Assembly: GCA_014843695.1 (NCBI GenBank)
Contig: CM026386.1
Span: forward strand, 91,637,389 to 91,701,388
Direction: 5' to 3'
DNA length: 64,000 nucleotides
Source of the DNA: Archivesica marissinica
Lineage: Eukaryota; Mollusca; Bivalvia; Venerida; Vesicomyidae
This document shows, piece after piece, positions 23,486 to 36,130 of this stretch (position 1 is its first letter; every line of letters begins with the position of its first letter). The position numbers were made by a program, and so were the translations under genes. The notes below the pieces were generated by a model, which searched no databases, was not told where the DNA came from, and was given only the letters and a program-made list of their open reading frames with translations.

Positions 23486-23774
23486 TTTATATTGTTCGAT
23501 AGATGAACCTGATTGAATGGTCGGGAACAGACGCTGGCCAATGTAATATTGCATTAAACACATTCTGAATAATAAAATATGATTAAATGGGCATACGACC
23601 CATCACAGTGTTGTACACAAGTGCACGCTTATCTGTAGATTTGAGTGAGTTTGCACTATTCTATTCTATTCAATTATCATCTATACTAATACAAACAACG
23701 AATTAAAAATTGGTCCCCAAACATTATCTAGCATGTTTGACAGTGTATTCGTAAAAATATAGTTTGTATTTCAG

Positions 23775-24062
23775 GTTTTGTCACACTTAACATGCCAACA
23801 GCGGGTAACTGTGGAGACGATACTGTTCTTACATGTCAGCTTACAAACACCTTTGTATTATGGACTTGGTTTGCCGATGATGTACCACTTATTTCAAATG
23901 GGAACATTGTAGACTCCAATAAAGTGGATAAATATACTGCTACTAAAGGATCAACTTCTCATACATTGACGATACACAATACAGACATTATATTGGATGC
24001 AAAACAGTATAAATGTACCGCTGGATTTAATCAAAGTGCACTACTTCCTCTAACAGTAGAAT
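23775..24062 (+). CDS. Immunoglobulin-like domain exon A (partial gene, phase 1-1)
   Basis: This internal exon is bounded by TATTTCAG (acceptor ending 23774) and GTAAGT (donor from 24063). It is 288 bases, with phase 1 at both ends, as is normal for single-Ig exons. The translation has Cys20 ('VLTCQLT'), Trp31 ('WTWFADD') and Cys80 ('QYKCTAG') at Ig spacing, plus 'HTLTIHNTD' before the second Cys. It would form one extracellular Ig fold in a cell-surface or secreted protein. There is no signal peptide or membrane segment in this exon. A degraded copy of its last ~35 bases plus following intron lies at about 27054-27163. Confidence 0.8.
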
Positions 24063-24170
24063 GTAAGTATTGTCTATTAATTGGCCTATGCTAAATTGTA
24101 TTTGAAGAATATGTTGAGCTGTTATGCCCACCCATGCATCGCTATTGGTGTATATGTCACGCACATTTAT

Positions 24171-24226
24171 TCGTGATAGCACAGCGATACCGTGTTCGCT
24201 TCGGGTGTGAGGATCCCGGAGTTCGC
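24171..24226 (+). repeat. Truncated tRNA-derived SINE head (same family as 47905 and 62659)
   Basis: 'GATAGCACAGCGATACCGTG TTCGCTTC' and 'CCGGAGTTCG' match the tRNA-like head of the SINE at 47912-47975. The copy stops after the B-box region and lies in the intron just after Ig exon A. Confidence 0.6.
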
Positions 24227-24239
24227 TTAAAAGTGAGTA

Positions 24240-27005
24240 TTCCTTTGTTCTCTATAGCCACATAAACATAAGTCTGTGTGTTTGTTTATTTATCGTCGCT
24301 ACCGGTTGCCCATATTAGCAACGCCTCCTGAATAGATTAATCATTTTAGATTGGTGTTGATTTAATTAGCATGCATGTTCAATGTATTTTTTAATTGAAG
24401 ACCATTTCGATATGTCAGTGTTATATATGAAGGGGAACGCGTGACGAAAGATACATCTACATAATATTGAAATTTATATATAGAGAACACCTATTGTTCT
24501 TGGGTTGTTGTTACAGTTTTCCATAGTTATTTCCATACATTTTATGCATTTTTATCTCTGTTTTTTACACTTTTGGCAATAACATCTTCAAAAATGGTGG
24601 GGAAGTCATAGCATCAATTGAATGTGTATATGTATACGTCATTTATATGTACTATTGTATATGAACATATGTTTATATTAAACATGCTTGTAAATATACG
24701 CCAGATCGAATGTCTATTTCACTAGCGTGAATCTCGCTCACTGTAAAGGTGTGTTTATTTTTTGTGTGGATGTACGTTAAGACGCCTATTGTCCAGAATG
24801 GGTTTGAGGGCTAATAATAGGCTACTAATTAGCCCATAACCCTATAATGACTATTTGTGTATTGAAAAGTTAGCCAATGTTATGGTTGTTATACAAACAA
24901 TGCCAATACACATTAAATAAATTATTATTTGCTCAACAACCATGAATATAAAATGATCCTGATATAGTTATAGGGAAATAATAATCGATCCCAAGATTTT
25001 CGCCTGTAACATGCACGAGCACCAAATTCCATATAGTCTGCATATAACAAAATCGTCAATTTCCGGTTTGTTAACGGGTATCCCGTCTACTACAGTTGAG
25101 GAGATATGCAAACAAGGCTGTGGTCTTTTTTTTCTGCACAGAACCGAATGCGACAACATTCAGCAACAAGAAACGATTAGCCGCAAGATACAAAAATATC
25201 GATATAAAAACAATCGAAGCTGGAGGCACAACAATACCCTTCTCAGCCCCACCATTTTGAGTAATTTTGTCTCTATATATAGAATATACAGATTGACCTC
25301 GCTTATTAAAATTGTTGGTTATTAAGCGTATTGTAGCCACATTTCAGAACAAAATGTCGATGTTTGGGTAGAGACAAATACTTTGCAAGTAAAAAAATTA
25401 TATTGAATTGGCTACCAGTGAGTTTGATTGTTAATATTGGTGCTTATGGTATTCTCTTGTGTCCAATAGGTTGCGGCGAGTTATTTAATATAAATACGGC
25501 AACGCCTGAAAGCGAGCTGAATCATGTATTGATAGCATAGCTAAATCTGAATGATTGAATCCACAGCCCGGGCTAATAGAAGTATGTTCTCCTATAGTGT
25601 ATACACATGTATGTAAACAGATGTGTCTTTTGAACAATGTGATACTGTTACTGCTGCTGTTACTGTTCCTACTGTGCAACAAGGATTATGGTAGTGTAAC
25701 ATATTTGGATTATAAAAATGAAAGTAGAATTCTGAATGATTTTATAGTATGGAGTTCATTCTTTTGATCATATTCATATAATTGTACACTTGATTTCCAT
25801 AAATACAATAGAATTATAAAGTAAATAAAAAAAATAGAAAAACAATTTCCACACTGGGATTCGAACCGTGATCCTTGCCCTAGAATACAGGCTCATAAGA
25901 ACGCTTTCAAACGTCACAAAAGCGTTCGAGCCATACCGACGGTACAATAATGTGGGATTATGCGAACAATAATCATTAAATATTCTCCCAAATTCAACTT
26001 CTAGGTCAACTTCCATACGAAGATTTAAAATTAGATAACATATTGACACTTTCATCTCTATTCAATTTACCATAACGCTCGCTTAGACCTATCTAATAAA
26101 TGACAACATTTACGTATGGTGATAAGAATATGATTTCTTAACTGACAACTTACCCTGTGTGCTCTAATTTAAAGCAATAACACACACAGTGATACGAGTG
26201 TTTGGGAGTCCATTGTTGAACTGCATGCATAATGATTCCAAACTTCTGTTGTGCTTTGCATATATGGGATCTATGAAATAATAAAGATGTTTTCCACAAT
26301 GATATCATTTATTTATCACATACAAGTTCTCCAAAATACTAAAAGCATAAGATTGTCTTCTAGCTGGCGGGCTATTAAATTTATTTTAAGTCGTCACCGC
26401 ATAAATGCATTTGGGCAAGTTTTCTAAGAAGATTAAAATGTACATCAACTCAAAGTGATGGTGTTGCCTATCGTAATTATTATAACTAGATGTTTAGAGG
26501 GCTATGAGGACTGCAGTAACTAGTGTGTTTGGTTTTCATATAATTTGTGCCAGCGACAGTCTGGGGGTAGATATAATAGGTAAAATATCCGGTGCATGTA
26601 TACTTCAAAGATGTCTAAGACTGCATATATTATATATGTATCATATCTACTACGGTTATGTGACGAGAATACATTGTTATATGTGCAATGTTGCATTATA
26701 CTATAATGCTGTGATCGAAATGCCCAGGGTTGTCATTAATAAGTTGTGAAGAAGGCCAAACAGGACTTTGAGGAGGCCAAACTTGTGAGCACCGAAGGTG
26801 CGAGCGTTCTATTTTTGAAAATAATGGTGCAATATCCTGGCATTTCAGCACATTTTTGTTTCAGTGAATTTACCATGTTTTGCTTAGTTCTCAGAAAAAG
26901 TTGTAGTTTTGAATGATTTAGAATCATATATTTCACTGAAATGTTTTTAAATCAATTTATGTTGGATAATTCATTTGAGATCAAATATACATGCACAGGG
27001 ATTCG
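24240..27005. other. Presumed intron/intergenic, no gene recognised
   Basis: No coding signature. It contains a tRNA-like SINE head at about 25850-25940, a GCACCGAAGGTGC mini-hairpin near 26788-26800, and source segments (26346-26382, 26676-26696) that reappear in the patchwork at 27006-27163. Confidence 0.5.
25850..25940 (-). repeat. tRNA-like SINE head (B box, weak A box)
   Basis: On the minus strand 25867-25857 reads GGTTCGAATCC, a perfect B box, and 25933-25923 reads TGGCTCGAACG, a weak A box. The intervening sequence differs from the 545-612 head, so this is a different tRNA-derived family or a tRNA pseudogene with an insertion. Confidence 0.45.
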
Positions 27006-27163
27006 GTTATATGTGCAATGTTGCATAAGATTGTCTTCTAGCTGGCTGGCTATTAAATTTGATCAAAGTACAATACTTCCTCTACCAGTAGAGTGTAAGT
27101 ATTATCTATGTATATATTAATTGGCATATGCTAAATTGTATTTGAAGAATATGTTCGGCTGTT
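27006..27163 (+). other. Patchwork of three local segments, including the Ig exon A 3' end and donor
   Basis: Three pieces are joined: 27006-27026 matches 26676-26696; 27024-27060 matches 26346-26382 with one mismatch; about 27054-27163 matches about 24025-24122 (last ~35 bases of Ig exon A, its GTAAGTAT donor and ~60 bases of intron, with a short insertion). The orientation of all three is preserved and their order is changed. This is the signature of template switching during replication or repair. Confidence 0.8.
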
Positions 27164-29014
27164 GCACAAGCAGTACTATTGTTGTCACTTTTGGCTTGAA
27201 TACTCATTTTCACATGCTCAAACAGTGCTAAACTTAGCTTATGCTAACCCAATGTCCACCAGTCTGTCCGTCCGGACAGTCACCCATCCTTACGTATGCT
27301 CACAACCAACTACATCGAACGACAATTCTGCAATACCACTATGCTAAAGGTATGATTGTCCTAAAAAAAAGCAAATTATACCTCTACCAAAAAGCTAACG
27401 TATACTTGATCTATCGAGAACTGTAGTTTACGTGGCAAAGAAAATGTGCTAGTCCGGGTGTTCGGACATTTGTCCATCCTTTCGTCCGTACATCATCGAA
27501 CGAAAGTTTCTCTCATACAACTATACATATTCCATGTGAACTTTAGATGTTCAGATTACATCTACCAAAATAAATGTTAAAATAAACTTTATCTAACAAT
27601 ACCGGTGTAACATAATGACTGTTTACAAGATAGTTAGTCAAGGTGATTACAATTAATTAGATTGTGTTTTGGTGAAGCTTAATCCTATCATTTACATATT
27701 GTGAAAAAGTGCAGAAACATGTGGTATTAGGTCGCCTGGTGTATTCGCTATTAATGCATGGTTGATTGTGGGAATGCACTAAAGGTGACTGTACTGCAGT
27801 ATAGATACGTTGGTGTTACGTTCTATCTGATGCATCCGCACCTGCGTTCGATAAACATGGTTTTGACAGAAGCTTTAAATTGTAGACTCGGGTTAGCTAT
27901 CGAACCAGTTGTACAAACGAACACGTCCGTGGGAATTGGCAGAAGAGCTGGTAATCAACATTGTCCAACTACCAGATTGTGTGTACCTAAGCGGACATAA
28001 CATTGGTTTTCATTGGTCACCAATTCTGTAAAATGTAGTTTCATTCGTTGCATTTGGCTCCACCTTGTTGGAAAAGTGGGTGGCCATGTCGTGGGGATAT
28101 ACTATTAAACTTGGTGCACAGCACTTTGGTTCTATTACTTAATACTGAACAACCATGCTAGTGGTGTTTCATATTATGACTGATTTAATTTGGGTCTTAA
28201 AGTAATGCAATGTGTGGAAATAATGGCTAACTTATCTAGATAGATACACTAGGCGATTGTTGTATTTCAATAAGAAATAGCTCGACTACGCTACAACGGC
28301 AATGAGGTGTGCTTAAGAATCACGAAACATCATCAACGAATTATCATCTGGTGACTGTCTACCAAAATAGATAAAATAGAGATTGTCCCTAAGCAAATGC
28401 CGATCTCAGGCCTTTTTCGTATATAGACGAGACAGAACCTTTAGAAAATCGCATTTCCTGCTGTTTCAAACAAACTAATTAGTTCATAGAAATGTTTCTT
28501 AGATGAAAATACTGCAGCTCCTAATAATACCCAATCGGTGAAAGAAAATTGTTATTTTTTCCAATACGTCTATATAGATCACCTACAACATTCTTGGTGG
28601 AAATTGCTGACTCGATTTCGAAATAATTTCCAAACACTTTCCATATATGTACAAAAGGGGGGTTTTGGCTCACTTTTCATAAAAAGTGTCACACAAAAGC
28701 ACATATTTACAGTATGAGCGTTCTGGCACACTTCACGCTCTGAGGGCCTAACGTCCCCGGGCTGCCCCCAGAGAGGATGAGTGGACTTCAAAAGGGGGTG
28801 GCCAGTCGCGGTTGATAGTCCATGGACAGTTCATGGCAGTGGCAGAGTAGATGCCCCAACTCTATTAATAACATAAATCATCCAACAGCCTAATTAGTTT
28901 CCGACCCATGGCGGTCCGGAATATTGCGGATGCAACAATCGAGTTCTCCAATAGCATTATCGAGAAATGTATGGCCATCTTTTCATCCCGCCGATTCAGT
29001 ATCAAATATCTGAC

Positions 29015-29051
<37 letters not shown>

Positions 29052-29460
29052 AATATATTAATACATTTTGGCAGACGTTTTACTCAGATTGTCTTGCGAA
29101 TATTTATTATATGGAATGTCGCCATTATTATAAGCCCATTTTAGAGATACAATTACAATATGTATACATATATGTATTACAACATGATGGGTTACAACAC
29201 CTGTGCTCTGATCAAATCCGGTAAAAAAGAATCATGCGGAAACAGCTGCTGAGGATATTATTGTAAGATTCGCCTCGCAAAGATCACAAAGGGTAGCCGG
29301 ATTCCTGTGTGCTGCAGGTCTTGTAAGGTGGTTCAGAGCGAGATACAGCAATGTCCAGACTGCAGCAGTCGGGCGAAAGTCCGGCATAAACATATAGGTT
29401 TAGAAACAACTGCTAAGCACATTATAGTCTAGTATTGACTCAACTTCTCGCATCCCGAAC
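27164..29460. other. No gene recognised
   Basis: A non-coding stretch containing a (TA)16 tract at 29017-29048 and no domain-bearing frame. The left border of the following Polinton-like element could fall near its end, but I could not find its terminal repeat. Confidence 0.5.
29017..29048. repeat. (TA)16 microsatellite
   Basis: Sixteen uninterrupted TA dinucleotides, followed by AT-rich flank. Confidence 0.95.
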
Positions 29461-30059
29461 ACCCATTTAGAGAAACAAGTGTAAAGAGTATACTAATCTG
29501 ATAACATGGATGGACATATCGAACAACTGCAGAAATGTCTGACACACTATGGATGAGCCCATTCCATCAGCAGAAAGGAAGCGCATGCTGAGGTCATTAC
29601 TACCGGGTAAATATCGATATATCCCCCTCCACGAAAGATGAGGGAGAAAGAGGAAGGCCATTGTTGAGGTGTGTGGCCCCATCCCTCCATCCAAAACGCT
29701 TCGGACGATCAATGACTACCAGAAAGAGACCATATGTTCATCCGGAACAGGTACAGTCTAGAAACCTGGTGTTCAAACGGACCCCGTGGATACTACTCAA
29801 GAGGCTGACAGATGGATGTCCACCAGAGCACCATCTTAGTGCAGATGTAATGGCTTTCATTGAGGGCGTGCAATCACAAATTCATCAAAAACTCGTAGAA
29901 AATATAGTACAACGTAACCGTTTAAAGTTTCAGCTCACGTTGAAGGTCAATTGTTGAATGCAAAAATAACCCCGAAGGTAGTGAGGTGTTCTCATATCAT
30001 GTGCTCCGCAACAAGTAGGCTGAGGTTTTGCTTACTAGTGTGATCAAACATACACTGGA

Positions 30060-31050
30060 TAATGGTTACCCTATCATATGGGAGACACTTGAACAATGGA
30101 CTAAATACGGTTCAGGCTGGAAGGTTGAAAGTGTGTCACTTCGCCAAATATAAACAGCTGAGAGGAAGCTCTTACATACCGCTAGCTGCACCAGTCGGAA
30201 ACAAGAAATCAGGCATCAATGTGAAAAACAAAGATGAAAACTGCAGACAGACCGCCAAGTATTCCACCCAGGATGGGCACACCTTTGGAGGAATCGACAC
30301 CCCAACAACTATATCCCACATCCCGAGAGTCAAAAAATAAAATGAGCTATCCATCAACATCATCTAGCTACTAGTGGGATAAGTGAGTCATTGTCCACAA
30401 GTTCAACATGCAGCCTGATTACACGTCCATAAAATGCCTGCTCCTGATTGAGAAGGCATGGCAATTCCACTACACCTGGGTTAAGAACCTCCTTTATGAC
30501 AAGAGCAAACACCGAGAACGTAATAACTTCTGTCGGTGCTGCCTCCATGGCTACTCCAGTGTATACCTACTTGAGGTTCACAAACAGATTGCCACGACAG
30601 ACATCGATAAAAGTGGTGATGCCGAAAGAGGCTAAAACAAGCTTATCTTTCAGAACCACCACAAACAGCTTCCAGTTCCATTTATTATCTACGCCGACTT
30701 TGAGGCCCTAACAACGAAGGTTGAATGCCCAGAGCTAGATACAGCGAAGAACAACACTCTGAAAACACAGCACCATGACGCCTGTAGCTACTACTATGTG
30801 GCCATGCGCTATGATGGACATACGCATCCACAAGTATAGCATAGAGGATCCGACACGGTGGAATATTTCATACGAGCAGTCCAAGAAGAGGAGGGTAAAA
30901 TCAAGGTGATCATAAAATCATAAAGATGGCACTAGAGGACTGGGGCAGGGACTACAACACAGCTACAAGCAGCCAAGTGTGTGAAAAGCCTCTCGAGAGT
31001 GATAGTGCCATGTGTCATTGCCACATTACAGGATAATTCCGATGAGCTGC
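30060..31050 (+). pseudogene. Polinton-type DNA polymerase B, N-terminal part (broken)
   Basis: Frames switch several times, but the order of family landmarks is right. 'RGSSYIPLA' lies near 30170. A CxxC zinc-like 'FCRCCLHGYSS' preceded by the usual Lys/Arg run is near 30535. 'LPVPFIIYADFEAL', the exonuclease-I block with its acidic residues, is near 30672-30715. 'YYYVAMRYDGHTHPQV' is near 30795, and 'CHCHITG' near 31020. Stops occur at 30633 and several other sites. In intact elements this protein-primed polymerase copies the element. The reading continues at 33581 after the inserted LTR. Confidence 0.7.
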
Positions 31051-31420
31051 TGTAACAAAATGAAAGTGACCATTTTAACTAATGTGTAGTTGGGCCTCTT
31101 TATCAATGGATTTCAGAGCATTTTGCCGTACCATTGAAACATTTATTCAGTGATTTTATCATAAATTGGGACGAATGTATCTATACCAGATAAAGGACAG
31201 TGGTGTATTATTATATATCACTTATAAGGGAAATTCCCGTTTATTTGATATAAATCCGACTCGTATTAGCAGATTTGGGTTTATTCTTTTCAAATCACTG
31301 TTCCCTTTATCAGTGAAATTAATCTCCAGGGCCTGATAAGAACGCGCAGTCAATATGGTATGTTTCATATCGGCTGATAAAATGCATGGAAAACGCATGC
31401 GTATACTCAGGTGAAGGCTC

Positions 31421-31428
31421 TATATAAA
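31421..31428 (+). promoter_or_regulatory. TATA box inside the solo LTR
   Basis: TATATAAA is preceded by GGCTC and followed ~25 bases on by GTACAGTGCACGG, a plausible start region for LTR transcription. Orientation (+) is assumed from this motif. It is the only strong core-promoter-like site I noted in the LTR. Confidence 0.45.
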
Positions 31429-31771
31429 TTCGGTCCCGTACAGTGCACGGACATTGCTTTCGGAACAACACACTTGACTGTTGTGGAATTGTACATGCGA
31501 CAGATTTGGGTATGTAAATATATATTATATTGTTCGTAGTTGTCATTAGGTTATATTATCTGAACGTCGTCTAAAGCAACTGTCCGAGACGTTACCAGAA
31601 ACATGTTGTAGTAAATCGTTATTAAAAGTCGTTCTAGTGATTTACGACGATGGATATCTACTGTTCATTACTTACATAATAATTAACTAATCACTACGGT
31701 TGATCCAGTGTTGAATATATGGCTGGGGCAGGGTTATTGAAAGGGGTGTCATGTACGCTCAAATTGCAGGA

Positions 31772-32573
31772 TATGTATATATATCAAATCTATCCTATGA
31801 AAATATATCATTCTGCAATGCAAATACTGCAAATTCTAGTAAATCGAAACCTGTCATAAACTTCATAATTCTATTAGCAAAACACTTTATTTTCAAGTGT
31901 AAATGTAATTCAGAAATACCATCAATTAGCATGTTTAATCTATATCTGAATCAAACTATAAAACTCGAAGAAACCATTGCAACAATTAAAGATAAAATGG
32001 AAATGTCAGTAATATAACTAGTCAATTATTACGTGTTACCCATTTATTAATAGCATAAAAACCGTCAAATATAAACACATTCATAAGGGTATGGATATAT
32101 ATAATACAGTGTCAATTATACACCATATATTCCCCTCATTGTCATATTGAAATCTAAATATACTTAAATGAACACATAATATACAATATAATATATAAGG
32201 ATCCCTCCTATCTCCATTCCACTATCCATCTTTACCCTTCTCTATCAGTGTCCCCTACACCAATCCCCAACGATAGCTACCCATATTACTACACATATCA
32301 ATCATAATGGTTTACATAAATACCTTATATAACCTCTATTTGTCGACATTAATTTTCTACACTGATCCCATAAACATATTTTTATAGTCCCCCCACAACA
32401 TATATAAAAACCTCATTTGTTTATAATAATGACTATGCACATACTATATTAAGTAATGCATAACGTTGATACTGTCATGCTATGTACTTATCTGTATATA
32501 TATTATGTTAATAATACTATGAAATTATGAGGAATAAAAAACAATAATGTAAAAAAAAAATAAAAAAAAAATA
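31772..32573 (+). mobile_element. 5'-truncated Tx1/L1-like LINE with poly-A tail and ~91/105-bp flanking duplication
   Basis: It begins in the ORF2 C-terminal region (frame to 32017: 'KPVINFIILLAKHFIFKCKC', 'LYLNQTIKLEETIATIKDKM', the usual tail of Tx1/L1-like ORF2), then a ~500-base 3' UTR, 'GGAATAAAAAAC' and an A-rich tail ending about 32573. The LTR sequence 31681-31771 before it is repeated after it at 32574-32678, with a ~14-base gap in the first copy, so the flank is a target-site duplication of unusual length. The ORF2 frame is open to its stop at 32017. Confidence 0.8.
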
Positions 32574-33580
32574 AATTAACTAATCACTAAGGTTGAATCC
32601 AGTGTTGAATATATGGCTGGGGCAGAATGGTGATCAGCTGTTATTGAAAGGGGTGTCATGTACGCTCAAATTGCAGGAGCGGTGTAATAGGTTATCGAGC
32701 GGTTCTAAGTTTGTGTATATATATATAGATATACCATATGAGGTCATGATGGGTCCGGAGTCGTTGTATATTTAGACCGTGAAGGTCACCATATGTATTG
32801 ATTCTACATAGACGTGTGTGTATCTATGTCTAAGCATTATGGTAACTAGTGTCTTGTTGTACCACAATGCTATAATATAAGGTGGTAAGAAAAGCCGAGT
32901 AGATTGACGTAGCACAAGGGTTTTATATTTGTTATTGTTGTAGTCGCTTCATGCCTGAACCAGGAGCCGTGAGAGGTGTAGCTCAGGAGCGTAGATCCTG
33001 TTCGGAACGATCAAGATAACACGCTGGGGCACGAGCCGACTGGGATAGTTTGCCGGCGTGAGCTGGTGACGTCCATATACTGGAGAGTGTCAGCGGTTTT
33101 CGGTAGCTGTACAGCATCGAGTCCGCCGTCAGTGGACAGGGTCCTTAGGACGCAGGGAGTTAGTGATCTTGTGTATTGTAAATCTTTAAAGTGTGCATTA
33201 TAGCACTGTGACGGCAATACCTGCCAAGCTTTTAATGTGTGCATTATAGCACTGTTATGGCCATACGTGCCAATGTTTAAATAGGTGTATTATAGCCTAA
33301 AGTTAAAGCCGAGTGTGGAACGGCAGATATTTAGATCTCGGAACTGTGACATAATTAACGGCATTGCCAGCCGAAGATCGGGCTCTATACCGGAAGTGAA
33401 GCAATCATCTGTGAAGAGCCAACCTACGGACAAACATACGTCTCTTACCATTCATTGTCTGTGTTGCAAGTGTTATTTGATGTATATTAAAAATTGTAAA
33501 TCTACTTAGTCTTTATGCATACACTTGATCCTGGTATCCGTGACCCTGAGATAAGCTGGCCCTCGTGTCATTCTGTGACA

Positions 33581-35150
33581 GCTGCTCATAATGCGTGTAA
33601 TCTAATGCTTAGGCTGGATCCTAAAACCACAACAATTCCTGTGGTCTTTGGCAATCTACACGGCTACGATTCTCATCTGTTGAGGCATGCCATCTCGGAG
33701 GTTGAGGCTAATAGATCTCCTTATCCCTGATGCAGCTCCGATTCATCGACAGTACACAGTTCCTCACGAAACGCTAGTATCATCCAACAAACCGGACACA
33801 TTTAAGATTACTACTCAGTATGAGCCTGGTAGAGAGAGGAGACGACTACTGATGCAAACGGAGGTCTACCCCTATGTGTACATGGACTCTCCAGATAATT
33901 TCGCCAAGCCCCAGCTCCCACAGAAGATGGTCTTCTGTAGCAAACGCGTTGACGAACACATCAGCGAGGCTGACTATTTACACGCGCAGCTAGTCTGGAA
34001 GGTTTTAGGGTGTCACAATATGGGAGACAACAACGACCACTACAATCGCACAGACGTTCTCCTATATGTGTTCGAGGCTTTTCGGAATACCTGTCTAAGC
34101 CAGTATTGTCTGTAACCTGCAAACTGTTATACTAGTCAGGGTCTCTCCTGTGATGCTTTACTGAGGTAAGCGAAAATAGAGTTCGACCAGCTTACGACCA
34201 ACATCTCTTCATAGAGAAAGGTATGCACGGTGGCATATCTGTGGTTTCGAAGCGTCACATAAAGCTAATAATCTTGTGTGACAGAACACGAATAATGTAC
34301 TTATATGCCAATAATATATACGCATGGACTATGATGCAATCGTTTCCTACTGGTTGTATTAAGTTGGTGGAGGATTTAGAGAGTTTGTGAAACATATCAG
34401 ATCATCCGGCAGACGATCCGGAGGATTATATCATTGACGCAGACCTGGAGTATCATAAACGTTTGCACGAAGCGCATAACACATACCCGCTAGCGCCTGA
34501 ATGCATGGACGTTCTGAAAGAATATCAGCACAAACTTGCGACGGCGTCTACACAGGTTGAACAACAGATGCCTAAGCTTCGCAATAAGGAATGATATGTA
34601 CTAAACTACCGCAACATAAAGCTGTACATGTTCCAGTACAAGCTGGTGAACAACCCAGATTTCGGGAAGACAATGGGGAATCTCAGCAATATAGTTAATG
34701 TCATGCGTGTGCGTGCAAACGAGAATGATAAACATAGATGCCTGATAGCCAGCCCAGCCTTCGGCACGGGCTAATATCTTCAACAATGAACTTGCCGCAT
34801 TCCATAAATACCGCCTGGTGCTCAACCCTCCGGTAGGCAGTGATGTCCTAGATTTATACAAACATATCATGTACGTCTTCTACTACAACGAGATGAAACT
34901 GCAGTGCGGCGAACGCTGACATCTTCTCTACACTATCACAACCAGCCTACTACTAGAGATTCAAACATAGGGTGCATACCAGGATATGGCTGAGCACGCA
35001 CACCTCTATGGTACATCTGACTATCCGAAGGACCATCCTCTCCACAACACAATTACTAAGAAGGTGTTGTGTAGGATGAAGGCAGAAGATGCCGGACGTT
35101 CGATCGCGGAGTACGTAGGTATGCATCCCAAGATGCATTGCGATTACAGC
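33581..35150 (+). pseudogene. Polinton-type DNA polymerase B, C-terminal part (broken)
   Basis: The frame resumes with 'AHNACNLMLRLD' and 'VVFGNLHGYDSHLL' (exonuclease-II block, 33640-33690). After a frame change come 'VYPYVYMDSPDNFA' (33870) and 'YNRTDVLLYVFEAF' (34045), both family landmarks. Around 34120-34780 it is heavily damaged. 'NPPVGSDVLDLYKHIMYVFY' (34830) belongs to the palm/thumb region, and 'TSDYPKDHPL' (35020) is recognisable near the end. At the catalytic position where the family has its Asp-Thr-Asp motif the sequence (about 34935) reads 'TITTS', so both catalytic aspartates are gone. Non-functional. Confidence 0.7.
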
Positions 35151-36130
35151 TAGTGATTGTGTACCTCAACGGAAACTACATCACAACATATGCATGAATG
35201 ATGCCTTGTTTAATTAGCATAGCTTTAGTCGCCATGGCGAAGGACACATCAAGTACTACCATACCGCCGTCATAACCATTATGTGTTGCTACCTTGAATG
35301 CTATCTTTCCCAAGCATGAGTATCCCATCACTAGGTCAGATACTACACAGCTGAATGATATGGCTCAATGGCCAATATATGTCCGTCGGTAGACATGCTT
35401 ACTATTGCATGATGAACGGATCGTTTAAATGGACCGTATGGGATGGTGTCGGAACGGCGTGCCTATGCGACACTGGGTTATGCTGTCGTTATGATACAAT
35501 CCATATGGCGCATGCAAGCCCAAGTCCTCCAATGACACATGTGGTCAATCTCCACCAACCGACTGGGCTGTAGTATTATCAGTGATGTTCCTTCGGAACA
35601 TTTGGGTCTGTGGTTCCTCCGTTAGTTCCAAAATAATCAAAACTGTAGCTTCCGTAGCATTTCGGTTTTGTAATGCGGATTTAGCTGAATCGAGCTCGTC
35701 AAGCAATTTATGGTGTCTAGTTGTTCTAGCTTCAGCCCTTGCAAGTCCCACTGCTTGTTGTTATTGCCCTTCAGTCGTTTCGATATAGGCCATGTCATGT
35801 TGACAGTCACTCTCTCCGTAGTGGACATATTGTTGTTGTTTCATCAATTATTGGAGATATATGTCCAAATTAACAATACTAAACTGTGGTTAACGTAGTA
35901 GTTACTTGTGCTAGATACATGCCATACGTGTGATGTAGTTCGTACGTAACAGAACGTGTGAAACAAACGGGTCAGTTGCGAGGTCGGCACCCAATTTCGG
36001 TTGGCTTTTAGGTTGTATTTGTAAATACATACGTGCCACGGGTGTGCAGAACTGAATGGCAATGTAAGGGTTTTTTTTCATTGCTGCCCCGAGCCTCGCT
36101 TTATACCGGCTATATAGTTGTTCACGTCTG

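Larger units (their letters stand above)
31051..33580. mobile_element. Solo LTR (about 1.64 kb plus a nested LINE insertion), 5-bp target duplication
   Basis: The segment starts TGTAACA and ends TGTGACA and is flanked on both sides by GCTGC (31046-31050 and 33581-33585). Removing it together with one GCTGC restores the polymerase-B frame across the junction, which proves it is an insertion. No internal gag-pol is present, so it is a solo LTR left by LTR-LTR recombination. A TATA box TATATAAAT lies at 31420-31428. Near the 3' end a ~50-bp motif with 'GTGCATTATAGCACTGT' is repeated three times (33185-33295). About 893 bases belong to a nested LINE and its duplicated target. Confidence 0.8.
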
